Origin: Eopsaltria australis
Lineage: Eukaryota > Chordata > Aves > Passeriformes > Petroicidae
Length of the DNA stretch: 64,000 nucleotides
Reading direction: 5' to 3'
Assembly (NCBI GenBank): GCA_034509425.1
Contig: JAVTVJ010000143.1
Span: 4,527,001 to 4,591,000, forward strand
Position numbers and translations under genes: made by a program. Under the pieces are notes generated by a model that saw nothing but the letters and a program-made list of their open reading frames with translations, was not told where the DNA came from and ran no database searches. Positions 48,863 through 61,670 of this stretch are shown here, one piece after another. Each line of letters begins with the position of its first letter. The first letter of the stretch is position 1.

Positions 48863-49984
48863 TTATGTTTAAAACTTAGTTTGCCACAGAAGTAATAATT
48901 CCTGTTTTCTAGGCAAGAGTTTAAGAATTTTGCAGACCTCTGTTTCTGTAAAAGAAATATGAATTACAGTAGTGTGGGTGAGTGATTAATGCTGCAGGGG
49001 ATGTCTAGGGGCAATTGGAATTGGCTGGTGTGGAAAATCCATGTGCAGTTCAGATTTAGGATCTGTTTGCAGATGCCTCATAATTTAAAATGTCAAAAAA
49101 CCCCCAAACCTTAGGCCTTCATGTAGTAAATTAATATGCTGTGTGTTCAGTGTGCAGCAGGCTTTGCTGAAGTAATACCCTCACATGAGGTGTGAACTCA
49201 TCCCATTCCCCTTAGTAAGGACTTAACTTCAAAATTGATTGTGACCCTTTACATCCTGACAGTATCTAAATCATGTTGAAAAAATCCCAGTCATTTTTAA
49301 AATTGAAATAATGTCTTTAATGATTTAAAAAGGAAAAACACTGCCTTATTTATTCAGACCTAAAGAAATCTTGTGTTAGTGCAGAGCTATGTTATCCACT
49401 GGCTTTTCATCTCTAAAGGAAGGGTCTTTCTAATGGGTTCTTTATTGTTTTTCTCAGCTTCCCCATAGGAAAAGAGGTCCACTTTTGAGGTTTTCAGGGG
49501 TGAGTTAGGATGTGCCCATATCCTGCACAGAGGTGCCTGGTCTGGTCCGAGCACAGTGTGTGCAGCCCTCACCCACCAAACAGGCTGGGCAGGTCTGGGG
49601 GAGTCCTGGCCCCTCCTTGGGGCTGCAGGGGGATGCTGTGAGCATGGGCAGCTTCCCCAGGAACTCACTCTGTAAGCTAGAAATGTGATGCTCTAGGATT
49701 TACGGTACTTCTGATAAGTTTATGCTTTTATAGAGTGCTGTAGGCCTGCAGTGCATTGGAGAAATCGAAAGGAGTTATAATACCAAATATGATCCCTTTA
49801 AAATAATGTAACCCAGTATCTGTTCAGAATACCAAATTTTAATTTAAATACAGCATTTAGGTCCAAGGTACATCTTTAGGAACTTTATTTAGGAATGAAT
49901 TGAAGAGTTAATTATTCCACCTTTGCCCCCAATTTCCCTGCTTCCTCTTCCTCAGTGGTGCAGGGGGATGAGGCACGAGGGGTT

Positions 49985-50625
49985 ATGATCAGTTCTTCAC
50001 ACACTATTGCTCCTGCTCCTTACTCCTCAGGAGGAGGGCTCCTCACACTCTTCCCCAGCTCCAGTGTGGGGTCCCTCCCATAGGACAGAATTCTCCATGA
50101 ACTCCTCCAACATGTCCCTTCCACAGGGTTCAATGCTTCAGGAACAGGCTGCTCCAGCATGGGGGTCACAAGTCCTGCCCACAAACCTGCCCCAGCATGG
50201 GCTCCTCCTGGGGTCACAGCCTCCCTCAGGCATCCACCTGCTCAATATCCATTCTAATGGTGGATCTCAGCATCCCCGTGCCCTCCCTGTGCTCAGGGGC
50301 TCAGCTGCCTCACCATGGGCTCCTCCAGGGGCTGCAGGGGAAGCTCAGCCTGGAGCACCTCCTGCACTGACCTGGATGTCTGCAGGGCTGTTCCTCTCAC
50401 ACATCTTACTCCTCTCTTTGGCTGCAGCTGCCCAGGGTTTTTCCCTCCCTCCTAAACCTGTTCTCTCAGGAGCAGTGCCACGGTCACTGATGGACCAGCA
50501 GCAGGTCTGTCTCAGACCTGGCTGGCATTGGCTCTGTCAGACATGAGGGAAGTTCCTGGCAGCTTCTCACAGAAGCCACCCCTGTAGCCCCTCACTGCCA
50601 AAACCTGGCCATGCAAACCTGGTAC
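49985..50625 (-). mobile_element. Avian LTR-type interspersed repeat, minus orientation
   Basis: The block contains recurrent CTGCTCCAGCATGGGG / CCCAGCATGGGCTCCTCC units, CTCACACATCTTACTCCTCT, GGCATTGGCTCTGTCAGACA, then CAGCTTCTCACAGAAGCCAC, CCTGTAGCCCCTCACTGCC and AAAACCTGGCCATGCAAACC. Read in reverse this is the familiar avian repeat beginning near gtttgtgtggcaaggttttggtag and running into ggctacaggggtggcttctgtgagaagctg. I take it as an endogenous-retrovirus-type LTR. No retroviral gene is visible beside it, so it may be a solo copy. The 179-codon plus frame inside it is a by-product. Exact family and ends are uncertain. Confidence 0.6.
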
Positions 50626-51758
50626 TCTGTGAAAACAGTAGCTCTGAATGCATACAAAACAGTTCAATGTTTAGTTAAGTCCTGACTTGATGCATTGATT
50701 CATTATACCTGTGACTTTTAACTATGGTTTTTTTTGTTTTTTAAATACTGATAAGTCATTAACTACCTAAAAATTAGTTGAAATTTGAAGGAATAAACCC
50801 CGCTGTTGTTACTGAGGTATTTTGCAACCTAAGCAAAGGCTCAGGTATTCCAGATATGATAGATGTGCAGATTGCATAAGGCATTATGCATTGCTCACTC
50901 TAAGATACAGAGTCCTGTCTGCCCTTAAACCCTTTGTTCTCTTGGCTGAATGCAGTTAATTAGCAACCGTCTCCATAGCAACTGCCTCATAGTACAAAAA
51001 CATTGTCTCGTTTTTGCAGTTTAGCTTATCACACTGTTTACCTGAAGGGCTTTTCACTGCGTTGATTCTCATTTGAGTTGGCTACATGCCTGCTCACGGA
51101 AGTGAATTGTCAAGATAGAAAAACACCATGGCAGCAAGATGCTGAACAGGGCCCTGTGTGTGGAACCAAAAACATTAAAAAAGTTCTGCGGAAACAAAAG
51201 TTGGAGTTTGCAATGATTTATGTCCAGTTTTACAGCATGTGACTTGCCAGGAATATAGTGCATTTTTAAAATACTGCTGTACTTCTGGGCCTGTTTTACA
51301 GACTGCCCTATGGGGTGTTCCCTTGCCTGTTACACACTGTCAAACCCATGACCTTGACAGGCACAGACCTTCACCCAGGGCCATCAGGAAACTTGCCTCC
51401 CTGCAAACCTGGGCTCTTTCAGGCAGCTCCAGCTTGCTCTTTAAGAGGATGCTGCAGTGGCCTGGTCAGTTGTGTCCGTCATTGTAGTCCTATCCACTTT
51501 CCTTTATATCAGTATTGTTTCAAGAGAAATCTGTGAGCGCTGGTTCCATGTGATAAATTAGTTAGGAAGGGAAGTGGAAGAGCCATTGCGGTCATATAAT
51601 ATGCTAGAGATTTAGATTTATTCACGTCAGCCATCACAGTGGTGTTAAAATACCTGCTGTGTACTCATATGACTCAGGCAATTACAACGGGCTCAGATTT
51701 GTACTAATATGACTTTGTTGGTGTAGGATGACATATTTAAATCCTGTTTGAACTTTAG

Positions 51759-51792
51759 ACAGAGGTGTGTCCACATATTCACACACCTCTGT
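51759..51792. repeat. 12-bp perfect inverted repeat with 10-base loop
   Basis: ACAGAGGTGTGT (51759-51770) and ACACACCTCTGT (51781-51792) are exact reverse complements. The AGGTGTG core resembles a T-box half-site (AGGTGTGA), so the pair would be inverted T-box-like sites. Function inferred only. Confidence 0.85.
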
Positions 51793-54700
51793 AGAGGCTT
51801 ACTTGAAGGTGTGAGTGTGTCATTGAAATGACAGTGAAATTTAACCGGTGTCTTAACCCAACATTTGTGTCTGGCCTGACACCAGGATGGTACTGCATGA
51901 GAGGCCATGTGAGAAGAACTTTTCTCTTGCCTATTAATGCTTGATTTGTTGTGGTTTGTTTGTTGTATTTTTTTTTTCTTAGTTGGCAGTAGAGTGCATG
52001 AGAGGGTGATCTAGACTGGGGTAATTCTTGTTTTATCCTAGGCAGACCAGAAACCAGAACTTGTCGTTCAGCCACACCACCATGCATGGCCTCCCTTCCC
52101 TCTCCCAGTGACAGTTTCAGCTGGCAGAGGTCATTTTCACTTTTAGCCATGTGGGGCTGCTGGATCTTGAGGAAAAGGCTTTGTTCAGTATGATATGTTT
52201 GAAATAATCTGTCCATGTATACGAGAAGGAGTTGGTGTTTAGGGCTCTCTCAGGATAAAAAGCCGGAAGCAGGCAAACACTGCCAGTATTGCTGGTGTAG
52301 TCCATTATTCCTATGGAGTTTCTGGCTGATCGAGAGTTATTTCCTGTTGGTGTTAATGTCGTGCTCATACTATTCCACATTCACCATCACTATTAGTAGT
52401 ATTTGAATTATAGCAGTGCTGAAAGTCTGAAGGCAGGATAAAGGCTCCATTGTAGTAGGTCTTGTGCTCACAAGATGTGACTGATAGCTGGATATCTCTG
52501 CTCTGGCTGTTTATGGTCTGTTTTAAGACCAGTAGCATAAGTGGATTTATCATACAAATAGCAGAGAAGGAGAGAAAATGCTACACATGGTGGGACACCC
52601 TTGGTTACCTGGAGTAACTGCTCATTTATGTGTCTCAGGGACTTCGGATGATGTTTGTTACACTTGTAGCTGTAGAGTTGAAGGTAAATAAAATGCTTTT
52701 ATTTTTCACTGCTGATCTCCACAGCCAGCACCGTGGCCACAGGGCTCTGTGAGGGAGCAAGAAGGTTTCGGACGGCAAGGGGAGTTGGGGAGAGCAACTT
52801 GTGGAGCTGCCAGACCAAAGGGTGGGTGAGGTTGGCGACAAAAGGGCTGCTGAAGTGGGGGAAAAAATTCAGTGTGATAAATAGCCTCAGTATTTATCCA
52901 GAGCAAGCTGCCTGCACCTTCAGGCTGCCACAAAGGCTCTCCCCTGCTCTCTCTCTTGGTCACTGACATGTTTGAAACAACAGATGCTTGAAGTCAATCC
53001 CCCACTTCCTCCAAGTGTGTAAGATTGTTTGCTCACATTCACAGATCCTCCATAAACTCTCTTTGTATGGAAACCACAGACAGTGTCCAAACTGTCGGGG
53101 AGTTTTCCAGCTTTTAAAAAAGCGCTTAGCATTGTCAGCACCTTTGAATCCACATCTCAGTTCTCCTGAAGCCAGACTTGCTAGGTACCCTTAGGGGTCC
53201 AGCAATGGAAAACTCTAATGGCCTGAAAAAGCCTGCTAGAACTTGACGTTATTTAATTAGCCTGAAGTAGAGCTTGGCAGATGGCAAAACAGTGGAAAGG
53301 ACCTCCCTTTATAAAAATATGGGCCACATCCTCAGCTTGTATAAACTGGCAGGGCTCCACTGAAATAGATGTTCATCTTCTGTCAATTAGCAGGGAAGAG
53401 AAAAACTTCTGAAAACAGGAAAAACAGCTATAAGACCACAGAAATATCAGTGGGGTTCAGGTACAGAAGCTGTTTTTAATGCTTTAAAGACTGATCCACT
53501 TCCAAAGCAGCTGTATCTTTTACAGTGTTGTTTTTGTTGACGTGCAATTCAGAGAAAGAATTTGGCTCGCTTTTCCAAAGCTGCATTAAGTCTGCACATC
53601 TTGCAGCAGTGGGATGTACTCTGTGCTGGTTTCTGCAAGTCATTCACTTATGAAAGTGAGACATCAATAATTCATTCTAGTAAAGCCAGTCTCTAGAGTT
53701 GTGTAAATTCATCTAGTATATGACAACCCTAACTAAATTTGACTAAGTTTTTTTGATGCACAGAACTTTGATTGAAAGTTGTGAGCTCACCTCCATCTTT
53801 TCCAATTACAATTTTTGCTCAGATGAAATCTCCCATATGTCTAAAAGCTGTTGCATTCTTACATGTTAATGTTTCCCATTAATTGCTTGGATTATTTTTT
53901 TTTTGTTGTTTTTAATTGGAAACATGAAAACAAAGCCTGAACAACAAAGCTGACTGCTCACTTGTCCCATTTCATGGTATCAACCTGACAGATTCATTAA
54001 ATCTATAAAAGAATCAGGTCAGAATTGGAAGTGAATTGAACTTGCTGAAAGCAATGCAGTGTTCACAATCTGCTTTCAGACTGACTTTCCTGTACCTGCT
54101 CATTTTTCTTTGTATTAAACCAAATGTGTAATTTAAGGAGCTACTGCAGGTTAACCCCATACTATAGATTATTGTGAGGCTTCAGAGTTCACTGGCTCCA
54201 AGCTGCAGATTAGGTGCAGAAATAAAAGCAGCAAGAAGGAAAGCTAACTTTAAATACAGCAGTAAGAGGGATTTGAGATATTGTTACAGGTTGCTAAACT
54301 TGGGCCATGCAAACAGTTGTGAAGTCACGTTTCTGGAGTGGGTGCTGAAGCAGCCTGTCCCTGCTCCCACCCACCCGGGCACGTGGTGATTTAGGCAGGG
54401 GGTGAAGGAGGAGAAAGTGGGAGAGCGATTGTGTCTGGTGGTACAGCACGGGCGGCCATCCCTGTGTGGGTGCAGCCGGCTCAGGCAGCGCTCCAGCCGG
54501 CCAAGCCAGGAGGCTGCCTCCTTAATTGTTTTCTGTTTCTTTATGATTTATTTTATTATTTCATATAACCACGTGACATTTCACAAATTCTTCACATTCC
54601 ATAAGTCATGTGATTTGCGGTCGGTTATGATTTCTGTTACTTTTGATGCTGCCACCTGCAGCGATCATTGCTGCCGGGAGCCTGGGTCCCATGGGGGGCA

Positions 54701-57700
54701 CTTGGGCACCCCATCCTGGCACCTCCTCCCTAGTTCCCAGCAGGAATGGGGCCTTGCTGCCCTGCAATGATGACTGAGACCCCAGCCATTTCTGCAACCA
54801 CTGCCCCCTCCCACCTTATGGACCAGCTTTAAGTTATTTTCTGAGCAGTGGATGTGCGCAGGTGTGCTGTGGCCGGTGCAATTGTCAGGAGCCATGGCAA
54901 GTGTCCAAACCTCAGGCACAGGGTTGACATGAATGACCATGGGTGGTAACTTTCCAGCCTGTGCTGGCATTTGACCCCAGGATAGCCAAGGAAGGGGCCT
55001 TTCTCATGCAGGCCTGAGAGGGAAAGGTAGGGTACCCCTCTTCTCACCTGCTGGAGGCAGAAACCACCAGGAGCAGAATCCAGCCCTATGCCTCCAGCAG
55101 GCTGAGCTGGCTTCTTCTGTTTTTCCCCTTAAGGAAGATTCATATATCCCTATTAATAAATTACAAACCATAGTAAATGACTTGAGAGCACTATTTAGTG
55201 GCTCTAGGGCTCTGCTGTTTATGAAACCATCCATTAAAATAATGCATTTTGCTTGTGTATGCTTGGAGTTAGGGAAGGTTTGATGGGAGTCTGAGAGCTG
55301 GCATGTGTGCAAGCTAGGGAACAGGCACATGACATTTTTGTGATAAGAGTAATATGACAGCTTGGCCTATAGCATGCCTGTTATTGAAACATCTAAATGA
55401 CCTGAGAATTCATGGTTAAATGAGTAGACTTTCAGTGCTGTGTGTAATTCCAGGTCTTATTATTTTTGCAGCACTAGACTTCATAATATGCGGTGCAAAA
55501 TACTTGCAATTGTCAAATTGCTTGTGAGAATTGAAAGTTGTGCTGGACAATCGAATGAATTGATAGGCTGCCTACCACAGGCAAAGCTTGATTTCTAAGG
55601 TTGTGTAGATTAAACTATACAAGATAACCTAAGGTCATAGATATAAAGCCTAATAAGAGCTTTCCTTGTAGAAAATTGTCCTTACGGGTTGTTAAGAAGA
55701 ATGGTGCTGAAATACAGAACAAAACTCTCTGGACAAAAATGTAATAGCAGGTTACACATGAAAAGCCAGATTCACCTGTGCAGCTCCCTGGAGTTTCTTC
55801 AGCACAGATGAGGTGAGGCTCTGGCCAGAAAAGCAGCTCCTCTGGGAAATTGCATCATGAAAAATCTGGCCCATAGCCACTGCAGTCAAGAGAGTGCTGA
55901 CAAAGATTTTTTTGCATATATTTTTACTGTTCTGTTTTGGCAACTTACAAGCCAGGATTTCACATTGCCCTGAAAACTGTGAAGGGTGGTTTATTTTATT
56001 TCACATATAGAATATTAGTAAAAGACCACTCTCAGACAAGACTGTGTGGCCATGGAAGGCTGAACTAAGGTGATGGGTTATTTGCAATGGCATTCCATCC
56101 AAATGAGGTTTGTGGGTACGAGGGGGCTGTATGCAGGAGCCCACTCTGCACAGTTCAAATCAGAATTTGAATTTGATTTTTGACACAGTGATCCTGCTTC
56201 TGGGTAGCTGATGCTCTGCTGGAGGTCCCTTCAGGGAGCTGGGACTGCTGAACACCTGTGCCATGCAGGATTTAGCCAGAATACCCCTGGAGAATCCACA
56301 TGAAATCAACAACCTGTTGAAAAGGGAGGCTCAAATTAATTTTTCTTGCCAAAGAAGCAACTGTTTAATACAGGAGTTCAAAATTCTCTGCAGGGCTCTG
56401 ACATATTGCCTTAAAAATAAAGCCACTGTGCCTCATAAAGAGGGGTGTGCATGCATGTGTGTCTGTGTGTGCCTGAGCACTCTGTGTGTGTTTGAACATA
56501 ATGGGGTTTATTAGGAGCTCTGGGAGGAATCAGCCAGGAAGAGGCACGTGACTGGGGAGTTTATTTTACAGCATTGCCCTCTTGGTTCAGAAACTTAAGA
56601 TACCAGGGCTGTGGTGGAGGCTGAAGTGCTGTGGTGTGGTGGGACAAAAAGTGGATCCTTGGATCTGTGAATGGGCTGAGCTTGGGAACATGAGGAGCTG
56701 GTACCCAGGAGAAAATATGAAAGTCCAAGGAGGAACATATTTTTTTGTCTGGGTTTCCTGCACTGATGTCTCACTTAGAGGCAAATGCAAGTCTGAGTGT
56801 AGAAACAGAGAAATAAAGAAATAGGGAACTGGAGAAGGAAATGTCATGGATTTTGACTTTATTTCTGTGCTGTAATTAGAAGACAGCATGGAATGGCCAT
56901 GAGAGAAATGTTAAGCATTTGGAGCTTAAGCAATGGAAATTTGGTGTTAGGGTCTTGATTCCAGGTTGATACTAAACAGACAGAGGGAAGATGTCCATAA
57001 CTCACAGAATTGCTAGGTAAGGAAACATATGAGTATTTGTAAGCACTGGAGTTCTTTGTATATAAAAACTAAGGTGTAATCAGGTTTTTCCATGTGCTGT
57101 GTTACTCAACACTTTAAATCACAGTTAATATTTGCAGTAACAGCTAGGTTCTGACCCAAAAGGCAAAATATATATACAGAATTGCTTCAATCTAGACCTC
57201 TAAATCCATTAACAGGCAAGATGTAGAAAGGACCTGCCTGACAAAGATGCTCACAGCGCATTGCTGTGCCACCTCAGTAACCTGAGCTTTACCAACAACT
57301 GCCCATACAAGGTTGTAGCTGAGGTCATTTCACTTCCCAAAAGCCAGCCAGAAAACCTCCAAGCAACTAATGCTAGACATGTTCTTGCATACTTTGCTGA
57401 CCTGCAGTCTTATCAAAATGAACCTCTGTTGGTGAGCTCCTGGTTTCAGTGAAATCTGCAGACTTTGGAGGAGATTTCTTGTGTATGTGAGAAAACTGAG
57501 TGATGTTTGGTGTGTGTTTGGAGGGTGGCACAAGATGGGGGCTTGTTTCTGTAGCTTTGTGGAAACTCATCAGTGTCTTTGGTGGCACATGAGCTTCTCC
57601 AAGTCCTCCTGACCCCACTCAAACCCTCTGGACATCGGAGAGTGTAAAGGGTGGTCTTCATAGCAAGCTTTTGAAAACTTACAGTAATGTATTCTTTACT

Positions 57701-58473
57701 CTCATTTGTGCCAAGGTTGTGTGTAAGAAACACTGAGTAGAGTTGAAAGCTGGACAGAATTTGCCATCCAAGTGTGGATGGTAAATCCAGCTGACTTTTC
57801 TTGCTCCAGCCCCTCCTTGAGCCAGGCTTCCCTTTAATGGGAGCTGCAGAAGGAGTGACACAAACAAAGCAACTTTCGCCCATCTTGGGAAAGGAAAGCA
57901 AGCAGCTTTATGAAAGCTGAAATATTTGCTTTAAAGATAAATTAGTTTACATAAGTACTTTGTTGCACAGGTGGGTTTTTCTTTGAATCCCTCCACTTTC
58001 TGTAATTATGACTCTGAAGTTCAGTTGAGTTACTTTTGAGTAGCTGCTCCCCGAAGAAAGTCTGTCGTTGCCAGTGATGTTGATGAGGTAAAGTGTTCTA
58101 TCACTTCACACATTTTTATTAAGCAGTGGGTTGAAAGGCAGCATAATTGGAAAGCCCTGTCATATCTTTGATAAATGCTTTCTAACATTGCTGTGTTTTG
58201 CCCAGCTATGACAGAACCCATTAGAATGACATATATTTCAGCTGTCGCCCGTTTGGATCTGTACACTCCAGGAAAAAGGAGAGTTTCCTCTCCTCCAGGA
58301 AAAGGCTGCAGGAGGGGAAGACCCTCCACTATAAGCTTTGGGTGCTGGGCCACACATGATAGATCTTAACAGGATTTTTCTGCCTTGTTTTCAGTGTGGG
58401 CTTCTTTATTCTTAACTGTGGCAGGACCAGGAGGCCCTGCCAATTGGTGTATTTATTCATTTATTTCTTCTTC

Positions 58474-58490
58474 TTTTTTTTTTTTTTTTT
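58474..58490. repeat. Poly-T run (17 bases)
   Basis: Uninterrupted T run after a T/C-rich lead. Confidence 0.95.
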
Positions 58491-60142
58491 ACCTAGCACA
58501 GTGAAGTTCTGCTCTTGGATTTGAAATGGGGCTGCTGCTTAATATAAATAATAATTAGATAGGTATGGAACCAGTTTCTCAATGCTAACATTCAGCATTT
58601 ATGCAGCATTTTTCATGAATCATTTCCACAGCTTTTCTACCAAAGAGAATTTACGTAGCAGGTTTCTTTTGGCAAATGTAGAGGCTGACTGAATTTAAAT
58701 GTAGACATTATTTGAAAGTATAGTGCCAGCTGGAAGACCCTATTGTGTAAAAATTATAATGGGTGGCTAAAAGAACATTATTTTCATCTCAAATTTATTA
58801 ATTTCAAAACTCCTAATAGTATACATTTGCCACTTTTGGGGAGAGTCAGACAGAAACCCCACAGTTTCTCCCCTGCACAGTCAATTTCTTATGGTAAAAA
58901 GCTTTTCACATAAGAAGAAACAAATTTGTATACACTTACAAATAAAACCAGTGTAAATATAAAGTCTAAAAATATTAATCATCAGAAACTGGATTTAATA
59001 AATGAAAAGGGTCAGTTAAAAATTAAAATGGATTTTGTCCCTTTAATTATAAGCAAAAAGTACAGTGTGAAATGCCATTGTAACTGGAGTTGACAGTAAA
59101 TTCAGCTCTGGATCAGACCTCACATGGCTTGAAGCAAAACAGAGATATTACTCTGACTAATTTTGCATTGTAATAATTATTTAATGCTTACAATGAAGCC
59201 TTGTCTTTAGGGTTTTGTGCTTTAGCTGTTTCGTACCCACGCCTTGCAGTTATTAAGTACAGACAAAGCTGCCATTTTTTCAAATGGCATAATGTATATC
59301 AGTGTGTGTCAATGAAAAACATCAGAAATAGACATTTTCTAGTAGAATACATTAACTGGATGAAATCTGGAACAGTTTATCCAGCTTTGGAAGTTTCTTT
59401 AAGCAGTGTATAAGCCATAAATAGATTTCTATAAGTACCAATGGCTGTCATTTCAAAAATTTACAGATCTTAATTTTTTCAGAAGTAGAATTTGCTCCAT
59501 TTGTGTTTTGTCATATGCTTTCAGTTAATTCCAAGTTTCTTCTCATATTAATGAACGAATTTCACCCCATTGGTCAGGAAGTACTTTGTAATGATTATCT
59601 TGGTTTTATTAAACTACTGAAAATGCATTTATTTTGCATTTCAGTACAAAAGCGTTTTCTTGGATCTTTGATGTTTGGTTTTAGCCACCTTTTACAAGTC
59701 TGCAATGAACGGCTCAATGCAGTATTGAAATAGAATTCTGAGTGTTTGGGGTGGGTTTTTTAATGTCAGGCCCTCAGGGTTAGACCTAAACACCCGGTGT
59801 ATCCTAATAATTGTGTAACAGGATAAGGAGCAAGACTGGTCACAATAAATGTGTGAAAATTCAGAAGTCTTAATGCTCAAGTTAGGCATTGATGGTACAA
59901 CTGTAGTTCTCTGGGCCCTAACAGGGGCCTGAACATTTCATGGACAAGCTCATTTTGATCTGAATAATTCCATTTGAAGTTGAGGTCAGAATCATTCCTT
60001 CCTGAGGGTGGGAGAAGGCATGTGGGAGCTACACAGTAATAATGCAGGGAAAATCATCTGCCCACGTGAAATAACATCACAGGCTGTTTCTTGCCCTTGG
60101 GCAGCAAGTCCTTACCCTTGGAAAAGAGCCAGCTGCTCACAT

Positions 60143-60206
60143 CATGTAAATCAGTGTGATTTTCACTGGCATGCATGAGTGCGTGCCCATTTACACCACA
60201 GGAGGA
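60143..60206. mobile_element. Ancient amniote interspersed repeat relic (GTAAATCAGTGT...ATTTACACCA type)
   Basis: CATGTAAATCAGTGTGATTT, a central CACTGGCATGCATGAGTGCG, then CCCATTTACACCACAGGAGG fits gtaaatcagcgtaactccactgaagtcaatggagttacgccgatttacaccagctgagg. Its half-inverted structure matches the relics at 42.4 and 48.8 kb. Confidence 0.55.
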
Positions 60207-60989
60207 TGGAAGTTGTTGTTTTGGTTTTTTTTCTGAAGCTCCCTCTGGTTGTGTTTCTTGACATATACTTAGATATCATCTAAGTGCTGGCCCTGTCAGA
60301 TATTATATTAAATATCAAAAGGCTCCTCCATCTCGGATGGCAGCTGGGAGAGTGAGCAAGGGTAGTTAGGCTGTTGTGAGACCCATGTGTGGATGTGATT
60401 TGTACATGCAGAACAATTACTTTGGACCTTTCCTGTACTAACCTCTTGCAATTAGGAAAGCTGTCTGACTCAGGAAGTTTAGCAGTGTGTTTGGTCAGTA
60501 TTTAGTAATTATGAATGAACTATAGATGGTCAAGCAAAAGTGTAAATAATTTGAGGAAAATTTTCTTCTCACAAATATATGTAAGGTGGCACTAATATGA
60601 AAAAAACCAACAAAAACCGTCTTACAGCCCGTCAGTGATTAGTTTGTTTTTCTAGCATTAGTATTAAAACTAACTCAAGTGAACTGAGTTGAAAGAGGAA
60701 AATCCCCAGATGTTATTTAAAAACACCACTTCTAAGACCATGTATGCTGCATGTTTTTATGAAATTCACAAAAGAAATCTATGCACTGACCTCTTCCGTG
60801 GGGGTTACCCATCCATCTGTATGTTCTGTTTAAAATGTTCCTGTGTACTCATCCCACCAATTTTACTCACCAATTTTAATGTAATATTACCATGGAGGCG
60901 AGTCCTTAATTTTAACTGTTCAATTTTCGGATCAGATTAGATATCCATAGCTAATTATTAGGGCCCTGTAATACTTTTCTGCTCTAGGA

Positions 60990-61036
60990 ACTCCTAATAG
61001 GAGTGGTTGCTCTGACAGATTGCCATTAATCTGTCA
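60990..61036. promoter_or_regulatory. Twin small hairpins with inverted TALE-type sites
   Basis: ACTCCTA-A-TAGGAGT (60990-61004) is a perfect 7-bp inverted repeat. Nine bases on, TGACAGATT (61013-61021) and AATCTGTCA (61028-61036) form a second, 9-bp, hairpin. TGACAG is the consensus of MEIS/TGIF (TALE homeodomain) proteins, and the CTGTCAAT tail resembles a PBX-MEIS composite. Candidate enhancer core; unproven. Confidence 0.4.
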
Positions 61037-61064
61037 ATAATGAGATTTTTCCGTGTTGTGCTTA

Positions 61065-61180
61065 GTTGTAAGCTCTTTGGGGAAAGGATCATCTCCGTGC
61101 TCTGCGCCCGGCCCAGTGGGGCTCTGCTCCGTGGTGGGGCCTCCGCTCCCTCTCCCACATACGCCACTCCCATAAATAAT
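61065..61180 (+). mobile_element. Ancient amniote LINE 3' tail relic (L2/CR1-like), second copy
   Basis: GTTGTAAGCTCTTTGGGGAA, AGGATCATCTCCGTGCTCTG, GCCCAGTGGGGCTCTGCTCC, GTGGTGGGGCCTCCGCTCC and a CCATAAATAAT end are collinear with taagctctttggggcagggaccatctctttgttctgt ... gcacaatggggtcctgatcc-tgactggggcctcta ... aataaat. It is the same family as the 24.1 kb copy. Confidence 0.7.
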
Positions 61181-61670
61181 CATGCTTGATGTGAAGTAAG
61201 ATATGGGGAATTCCTTGTGCGAGGAAGATCGTTCTTGAAAGCCCAGACAGCCAGCTAGAAGTGTTTTTTTTTTCTCCTGGAGGAGGCTGGCCATTTTCCC
61301 TGTTGGTGCACAGCAGGCCGGACAGCAGTGCCGGGAGCGGGGCCATTTCCAGGGTCGGGGCGGCGTTGGCTGAGCCTCCTCCTCTCCTCTCCTCCTTTCC
61401 CAGCACAGCAGCCAGGCTCGGAACAAGCAGATTTACCTGACTGCCCAGAAAGGGGATCACTCTGAGCAGGCAGCTGTTCCCCCGTGCCCCCAACGCCCCC
61501 GGCATGGACCCGCTCCCACAGCCACGTGCTGGGAAGCTGAGAACAGCGTGGCCTCCCACAGCCCCAGGAACTCGAAGATGCCCGTGAAAGAGAAGCCAGC
61601 CTGGAGCACCAAAATGAGGGAGAGCCCAGGAACACACAGGCTTTAAAAGGAGCTGGTTGGAAAAGGGCTT
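61181..61670. other. GC-rich stretch between two LINE tails
   Basis: G+C- and CpG-rich sequence (e.g. GCCGGGAGCGGGGCCATTTC, GGTCGGGGCGGCG) between the L2-like tail and the CR1 tail. Minus-strand frames of 126-242 codons cross it; the longest also spans the CR1 tail, so it is not a gene. No element or exon was recognised. Confidence 0.4.

Larger units (their letters stand above)
39701..49984 (+). other. Downstream TEAD1 intron, first part
   Basis: About 10 kb of mostly AT-rich sequence without a recognisable exon. The next TEAD1 exon (beginning RNELIARYIKLRTGKTRTRK) was looked for and not seen. Old SINE-like relics at 42.4, 48.1 and 48.8 kb are listed separately. Confidence 0.6.
50626..60985 (+). 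other. Downstream TEAD1 intron, second part
   Basis: About 10 kb without a recognised exon. The reading frames (up to 151 codons, e.g. minus 57446-57901) have no family signature. A hairpin at 51.77 kb, a poly-T run at 58.48 kb and a SINE-like relic at 60.15 kb are listed separately. Confidence 0.6.

Noticed and set aside
50007..50546. 179-codon plus frame with Ser/Pro/Gln-rich product
   Set aside because: Lies entirely inside the LTR-type repeat, antisense to it.
56990..57035. CACAGAATTGCTAGGTAAGGAAAC as another CR1 tail
   Set aside because: Only the first ~18 bases resemble CR1; the following sequence diverges completely.
57446..57901. 151-codon minus frame
   Set aside because: No family motif and no plausible splice structure. 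A chance frame.
59075..59120. GTAACTGGAGTTGACAG...CTGGATCAGACC as a fourth half-palindromic relic
   Set aside because: Only short scattered matches in inconsistent order; not supportable without an alignment.
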